A program made the translations under genes and the position numbers. Below the pieces are notes generated by a model. The model was not told where the DNA came from. It was given only the letters and a program-made list of their open reading frames with translations, and made no database searches. A stretch of DNA of 10,162 nt from assembly GCA_026387115.1 (NCBI GenBank), contig JAPLMI010000172.1, positions 1 through 10,162 on the forward strand, in the 5' to 3' direction. This document shows positions 6,647 through 10,162 of the stretch, one piece after another. Source of the DNA: Candidatus Omnitrophota bacterium. Lineage in GTDB: Bacteria > Omnitrophota > Gorgyraeia > 2-01-FULL-45-10. Every line of letters starts with the position of its first letter. Position 1 is the first letter of the stretch.

Positions 6647-6960
6647 TTTTTCTTGCGCGCTAAAATTCCGAACGCGGTCCAGCTTCCTAGCAGAATAACC
6701 AGGGTTATCGCCGCGGAATTCAAAATAAATATTTTTTGGTCGATCGACGCCTTCTCGCGCCTGAAGATCTCCAGAATGTAATCTTCCTCGGCGGACGTCT
6801 TCAGGACACTGCCGCTCTTTATCTGCTTCATGAGCATCGTGGTCGCTTTATCGTGGAGATTGACCGCCTTCCTGTATAAAGGAAACCCTATGATCCCATA
6901 ATTGATCGCAAGGATCATTAATAGCGTAACTCCGGTCCATAATCTCGCCTGGCGCGTCAT
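6643..6960 (-). CDS. Hypothetical protein with two predicted transmembrane helices
   Basis: 105 residues; I do not recognise a family. A hydrophobic segment near the N-terminus (about 9-29, GVTLLMILAINYGIIGF) and a second near the C-terminus (about 77-100, IFILNSAAITLVILLG) flank a charged region of about 47 residues (30-76) with no cysteines or catalytic-looking motif. Positive residues at both ends (MTRQAR and ARKKK) suggest, by the positive-inside rule, that both termini are cytoplasmic and the loop is outside. It is very likely a real gene: its ATG overlaps the aroK stop as ATGA, and its own stop overlaps the dprA start as GTGA. A role with dprA or the envelope would be speculation. A divergent type IV pilus or secretion accessory subunit is conceivable, but no pilin signal motif is visible. 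Confidence 0.8.
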   Translation of the reverse strand: MTRQARLWTGVTLLMILAINYGIIGFPLYRKAVNLHDKATTMLMKQIKSGSVLKTSAEEDYILEIFRREKASIDQKIFILNSAAITLVILLGSWTAFGILARKKK

Positions 6961-7466
6961 CGCTTCGCCTCCGAAATCTTTACGATTTCTTCCACAACCT
7001 GTTTCACTGTAAGCTTACCCGTATCGATTATATGGTCCGCCTTCGCATAGAACGGCGCGCGCTTCGCAAGAAGCGTCCTTATCCTCTGCTTCGGGTCCTC
7101 GACGTTCAGAAGGGGTCTATGCTTGTACTTCTTCGTCCGCTCCATAACGACCTCTTCGTCGGCGGTAAGGCATATGACGATGCCGTTTGATTTAAAGTTC
7201 GCCATGTTCTCCTCGCGAAGAACTACGCCGCCGCCGGCGTCGATAACGACGTTCTCCATGCCGGATACTTCGCGCACGACCTCGCTTTCGATATCGCGGA
7301 AACGTTCCTCGCCGTCTTTTGTGAATATCTCGTTTATCGTGCGCTTCTCTTTCTTTTCGATCAGATCGTCGGTCGAGACATAGTTCATCTTTAATCTATT
7401 CGCAAGCCGTGTCGCGATAGTAGTCTTACCGGTGCCCATGAATCCTACGAGAATTATGTTACGCAT
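6957..7466 (-). CDS. aroK: Shikimate kinase
   Basis: 169 residues, typical length. A cytoplasmic kinase that converts shikimate plus ATP to shikimate 3-phosphate (fifth step of chorismate synthesis). It shows the Walker A loop GFMGTGKT (8-15), STDDLIE with the shikimate-binding Asp (Asp33/34), ERFRDIE (54-60; Arg57 binds shikimate), DAGGGVVL (77-84; Gly78-80), the lid Arg in HRPLL (116-120), and KRAPFYAKAD (135-144; Arg136). The frame stays open to 7613 upstream, but that stretch lies inside aroC and gives a low-complexity Arg/Asp-rich peptide, whereas family similarity begins exactly at MRNIILVGFMG; I therefore start at the ATG at 7466. This ATG shares one base with the aroC stop (TGATG), the classic stop-restart arrangement, and no strong Shine-Dalgarno is seen. 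Confidence 0.96.
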   Translation of the reverse strand: MRNIILVGFMGTGKTTIATRLANRLKMNYVSTDDLIEKKEKRTINEIFTKDGEERFRDIESEVVREVSGMENVVIDAGGGVVLREENMANFKSNGIVICLTADEEVVMERTKKYKHRPLLNVEDPKQRIRTLLAKRAPFYAKADHIIDTGKLTVKQVVEEIVKISEAKR

Positions 7467-8590
7467 CAGAATTTTCTGACTTGCTCCAGGTATCCTTTGA
7501 AATTTCTCTTCATCTCGGTCACCGAATCGCCGCCGAACTTCTCGATCATCGCGTTCGCGATCTCGATCGCGGATACGGCCTCTCCTATAACGCCTGCCGC
7601 CGGAACGGCGCAAACGTCCGAGCGTTCAACCGCCGCTTTTGCAGGCTTCTTCGTCTTTATATTTACGCTTGCGAGAGGCTTCGCCAGCGTTGAGATAGGT
7701 TTCATGTCGGCCTGGATTATAATAGTCTCACCCGTGGTCATACCGCCCTCGATGCCGCCGGCATTATTGGTCTTTCTGAAGAAGCCTTTCGACTTATCAT
7801 AGAATATCTCGTCGTGGACCATCGAGCCTCTGCGCCTCGCGGCCTCGAAGCCCAGGCCTATCCCCATGCCTTTGATCGCAGGGATCGACATTATCGCTCT
7901 TGCGAGATTCGCGTCCATCCGCCTGTCCCACTGTACATAGCTGCCAAGCCCCGGGGGCACGCCTTCGACGATGATTTCGAAGACTCCGCCCAGCGTATCG
8001 CCCTCTTTTATCGCTCTATCAATCTCTTTACACATAAGCCGTGACGTTGACGGATCCGCGCATCTTACCGGCGAGCGCTCCGACACGGTAAGTATCTGGC
8101 TGAAACTTAAACCAGCCTGTTTCGACAGTATTGTACCTATCATGATGACGTGGCTGGTTATCCGGATGTCGAATTCCGACAGCAAGATCTTTGCTAGGGC
8201 GCCGACAGCCACCCTTGCGGCCGTCTCGCGGGCGCTGGCGCGCTCGAGGACGCTTCTGATATCTTTCAGATCGTATTTCAAGGCTCCCGTAAGATCGGCA
8301 TGTCCGGGCCGCGGCGAAAGACACACCGGCATTTTGTCTATCGACTGGTCGATGTTCTTTACCATCATGGCGATGGGGCTTCCGATCGTAACGGATCTTC
8401 TCAGGCCCGAAAGCATCTCGACCTTATCGGATTCGATCTTCATCCGTTTACCGCGGCCGTAACCGGCCATGCGGCGGCACAGCTCGTCATTTATCAGGCT
8501 CTCTTTGATCTTCAATCCCGCCGGCATGCCGTCCAGGATTGTCAGCACGCACTTCCCGTGCGACTCACCGCTTGTCAGATATCTAAGCAT
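7466..8590 (-). CDS. aroC: Chorismate synthase
   Basis: 374 residues, normal length. Converts 5-enolpyruvylshikimate 3-phosphate to chorismate, needing reduced FMN (last step of the pathway). It has SGESHGK (8-13, with His11), MAGYGRGKRMKIESD (41-55), GSPIAM (70-75), RPGHADLTG (94-102, His97), the signature RASARETAARVAVGALAK (117-134), GGMTTGE near residue 285, and a C-terminal AVPAAGVIGEA...EKFGGDS block. The start is the ATG at 8590 because family similarity begins at MLRYLTSGESHG and a G-rich GCGGGGGTG lies just upstream. The frame extends to a TTG at 8623, but those 11 residues are not family-like and would overlap the peptidase gene. There are 16 bases to the upstream gene and a one-base overlap with aroK. 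Confidence 0.97.
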   Translation of the reverse strand: MLRYLTSGESHGKCVLTILDGMPAGLKIKESLINDELCRRMAGYGRGKRMKIESDKVEMLSGLRRSVTIGSPIAMMVKNIDQSIDKMPVCLSPRPGHADLTGALKYDLKDIRSVLERASARETAARVAVGALAKILLSEFDIRITSHVIMIGTILSKQAGLSFSQILTVSERSPVRCADPSTSRLMCKEIDRAIKEGDTLGGVFEIIVEGVPPGLGSYVQWDRRMDANLARAIMSIPAIKGMGIGLGFEAARRRGSMVHDEIFYDKSKGFFRKTNNAGGIEGGMTTGETIIIQADMKPISTLAKPLASVNIKTKKPAKAAVERSDVCAVPAAGVIGEAVSAIEIANAMIEKFGGDSVTEMKRNFKGYLEQVRKF

Positions 8591-8606
8591 AACACCCCCG
8601 CTTTCT

Positions 8607-9392
8607 TTAAAATAATCCTCCAAAAAACATCCCGATGATCCTATTGCCGAAAAAGATCGCGATTAACGCCGCGAGCGACAGGTACGGCCCGTAAGGAATT
8701 ACCTCGCGGCCGTCTTTTAGTTTCAGAATTATTCCCGCGACGGAGCCGAATAACGGCGCGACGAAAAATGTAACTATAGCAAGCTTCCATCCCAGGAACG
8801 CTCCGACCATCGCCATAAGTTTCACATCGCCCCCGCCCATAGCTTCTTTCTTAAACACGACATGACCCAATACCCCCATCGCGTATGTGCTTGCGCCTCC
8901 TATAGCCGCGCCTAAAAAAGAGTTCGGAATGCTCGCGAACCTTGAAGCTGTATCGAAGATCGACGGAAAGATAGCCGCCGATGCCAGCCCGACGACGATG
9001 CCGCCTATAGAAATCTGGTCCGGTATCTCCTGTATCTCGAAATCGACGAACGTCGCGACGATGAGCCCGCAGGTGAAAACGCTGTAAGCAAAGAACTTGG
9101 GCGTTATTCCGAATGCGAGAAATAACAAAAATAGAAAGAGCGCCGTCAGGAACTCTATTACGAAATACCTGGGAGATATCTTTGAGCCGCAGAACCTGCA
9201 CTCCCCTTTCAGGACGATATAGCTCAGCATCGGGATATTGTCATACCAGAAGATGTTGCGGTTGCAGTTCGGGCAATGCGACATCGGAAATACTATCGAC
9301 TCGTTTTTCGGAATCCTGTGTATGCAGACGTTGAGGAAACTTCCGATTATTGCGCCGAACATAAATACGAAAATCCCTATCAGCGTTTCCAT
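8607..9392 (-). CDS. pilD: Prepilin peptidase / N-methyltransferase (type IV leader peptidase, A24 family)
   Basis: 261 residues, typical. An inner-membrane aspartic protease that cleaves the leader of type IV pilins or type II secretion pseudopilins and methylates the new N-terminus. After the first membrane helix (about 4-23, GAIIGSFLNVCIHRIP), the cytoplasmic domain carries two CxxC pairs (Cys40/43 and Cys65/68), as in the bifunctional enzymes. Catalytic aspartates lie in FVDFEIQEIPD (Asp117/Asp125) and GGGDVKLM (Asp189), with about seven further hydrophobic segments. The ATG at 9392 is 5 bases after the aroE stop, with AAGGA/GGGATAAGGA around that stop as the ribosome site. Its pilin substrates are not in the window, so whether it serves pili, secretion or DNA uptake is open. 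It is unusual to find it between aroE and aroC. Confidence 0.95.
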   Translation of the reverse strand: METLIGIFVFMFGAIIGSFLNVCIHRIPKNESIVFPMSHCPNCNRNIFWYDNIPMLSYIVLKGECRFCGSKISPRYFVIEFLTALFLFLLFLAFGITPKFFAYSVFTCGLIVATFVDFEIQEIPDQISIGGIVVGLASAAIFPSIFDTASRFASIPNSFLGAAIGGASTYAMGVLGHVVFKKEAMGGGDVKLMAMVGAFLGWKLAIVTFFVAPLFGSVAGIILKLKDGREVIPYGPYLSLAALIAIFFGNRIIGMFFGGLF

Positions 9393-9397
9393 TATCC

Positions 9398-10162
9398 TTA
9401 TCCCGCTTTCAGCGCTCCCTTAAGCGCCTTCTTCATGGTATCGACCGGCGCCTTCTTCCCCGTCCATATCTCGAACGCGATCGCGCCCTGATATAGGAGC
9501 ATGCCCAAGCCCGTCACCGCATGCAATTTCAATTGGTTGGCCTCTTTGACAAGTTGTGTTGCCGGCCTGTTGTAAACAAGGTCGTAGACCCGGAGCCCGG
9601 GCCTGAGCAGGTTTTTATCGACCGGCGACGGATCGGGCTCTTTCATCCCGATAGGCGTCGCGTTAATGAATAAGTCGCTGTTCTTCAGGGAATCCTTGAA
9701 TCCGGCGTCTTCCACGACGACGATTTTTTTCTCATCGTAATATTTCTTATAATGGCTCGCGAGCGCTTGCGTCTTCAAATTATCGATATCCGAGATGAAG
9801 ATCCGCCTCGGCCCGTTTCCGAGGTACATGACGATCGCGCGGGCCGCGCCTCCCGAGCCAAGCACGAATACGGCCCTGTCCTCAGGCTCAAAACCCAGGT
9901 CCTCGACGAGCGATCTGTAAAACCCGGGCCCGTCCGTATTGTAGCCGCATAAGCTGCCGTCCCTGGCCACCTTTATCGTGTTCACGGCGCCGCACCGCCT
10001 GGCGTTCGTATCGAGCGTCCCATTGCGCTCAAGATATTCTTTTGTCTTTATCTTATGCGGGATGGTGACGTTGAGGCCGGAGATCTCCTTCGATTTTAAA
10101 TTTTGGAAAAAATCCTCCAAATCCGCCGGCTCGACATCGTATAATTCATACTCCGCCTCTAT
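9398..10162 (-). CDS. aroE: Shikimate dehydrogenase, 5'-truncated by window edge
   Basis: 254 residues are visible; about 25-30 N-terminal residues, including the usual SLSP shikimate-binding motif, lie beyond the right edge. The frame is open through 10162, and the extra residues (YELYDVEPADLEDFF) fit the family, so an internal TTG at 10120 is not the real start. Reduces 3-dehydroshikimate to shikimate (fourth pathway step). Motifs in visible numbering: GLNVTIPHK with catalytic Lys37, CGAVNTI (57-63), GYNTDGPGF with Asp77, the dinucleotide-binding loop VLGSGGAARA (100-109), NATPIGM, DLVYNRPATQL and a C-terminal GLGMLLYQGAIAFEIWTG. After the second Rossmann strand it reads ISDID (Asp125, Asp127) where NADP-type AroE has N-R-T, which suggests NAD preference. 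It is the first visible gene of the block; its promoter is outside the window. Confidence 0.95.
   Translation of the reverse strand: MEAEYELYDVEPADLEDFFQNLKSKEISGLNVTIPHKIKTKEYLERNGTLDTNARRCGAVNTIKVARDGSLCGYNTDGPGFYRSLVEDLGFEPEDRAVFVLGSGGAARAIVMYLGNGPRRIFISDIDNLKTQALASHYKKYYDEKKIVVVEDAGFKDSLKNSDLFINATPIGMKEPDPSPVDKNLLRPGLRVYDLVYNRPATQLVKEANQLKLHAVTGLGMLLYQGAIAFEIWTGKKAPVDTMKKALKGALKAG

Noticed and set aside
7467..7613. Arg/Asp-rich N-terminal extension of aroK (about 49 residues rich in R, D and G)
   Set aside because: It lies wholly inside aroC in another frame, and shikimate kinase similarity begins exactly at the ATG at 7466; the extension is a frame shadow.
7971..8462. Plus-strand open frame (163 codons) opposite aroC
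   Set aside because: Antisense to conserved chorismate synthase motifs; no ribosome site or domain features of its own.
8591..8623. Longer aroC from a TTG at 8623
   Set aside because: The 11 added residues are not family-like, would overlap the prepilin peptidase gene, and the ATG at 8590 has a G-rich ribosome site and matches the family start.
10118..10120. TTG at 10120 as the aroE start
   Set aside because: The frame continues to the window edge with family-like residues (YELYDVEPAD), so the gene is truncated rather than starting here.

Overview
The window looks like a stretch of chromosome from a Gram-negative bacterium with lipopolysaccharide: it carries Kdo transferase, lipid A 4'-kinase and a lipid A acyltransferase, plus a type IV pilin/type II secretion prepilin peptidase. 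Protein features and gene order suggest an uncultured, deep-branching lineage, perhaps in or near the PVC/Omnitrophota group. That assignment is an inference from protein style only. The genetic code is standard, with TTG used as a start at least twice.

Every gene lies on the minus strand, so transcription runs from the right end to the left. The first block (10162 down to 2828) is one tightly packed run: aroE (5'-truncated), a prepilin peptidase, aroC, aroK, a small two-helix membrane protein, dprA, topA and xerC. Gaps are at most 16 bases, and several stops overlap the next start (TGATG, ATGA, GTGA, TAAATG). It combines three shikimate-pathway steps (dehydrogenase, kinase, chorismate synthase) with pilus/secretion maturation and the dprA-topA-xerC cluster of DNA uptake, supercoiling control and chromosome dimer resolution.

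A 349-base gene-free gap (2479-2827) follows xerC. It holds the most unusual sequence here: a 242-bp nested inverted repeat (2580-2821) with 54-base imperfect arms and TA at both outer ends, resembling a small non-autonomous transposable element (MITE). Next to it is a 69-base imperfect palindrome (2489-2557) that overlaps a plausible sigma70-type promoter for the next block.

The second block (2478 to 1) is a lipid A-Kdo module: waaA, lpxK and the start of an lpxL/htrB-family acyltransferase, overlapping by 8 and 44 bases. These genes act in consecutive inner-membrane steps (4'-phosphorylation, Kdo addition, secondary acylation).

Most of the window is housekeeping. I see no CRISPR array, tRNA, rRNA, phage module or defence system. 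The points worth following up are the palindromic element, the promoter palindrome, the unassigned membrane protein, an NAD-type cofactor motif in AroE, a compact LpxK, and a DprA without its usual N-terminal domain.
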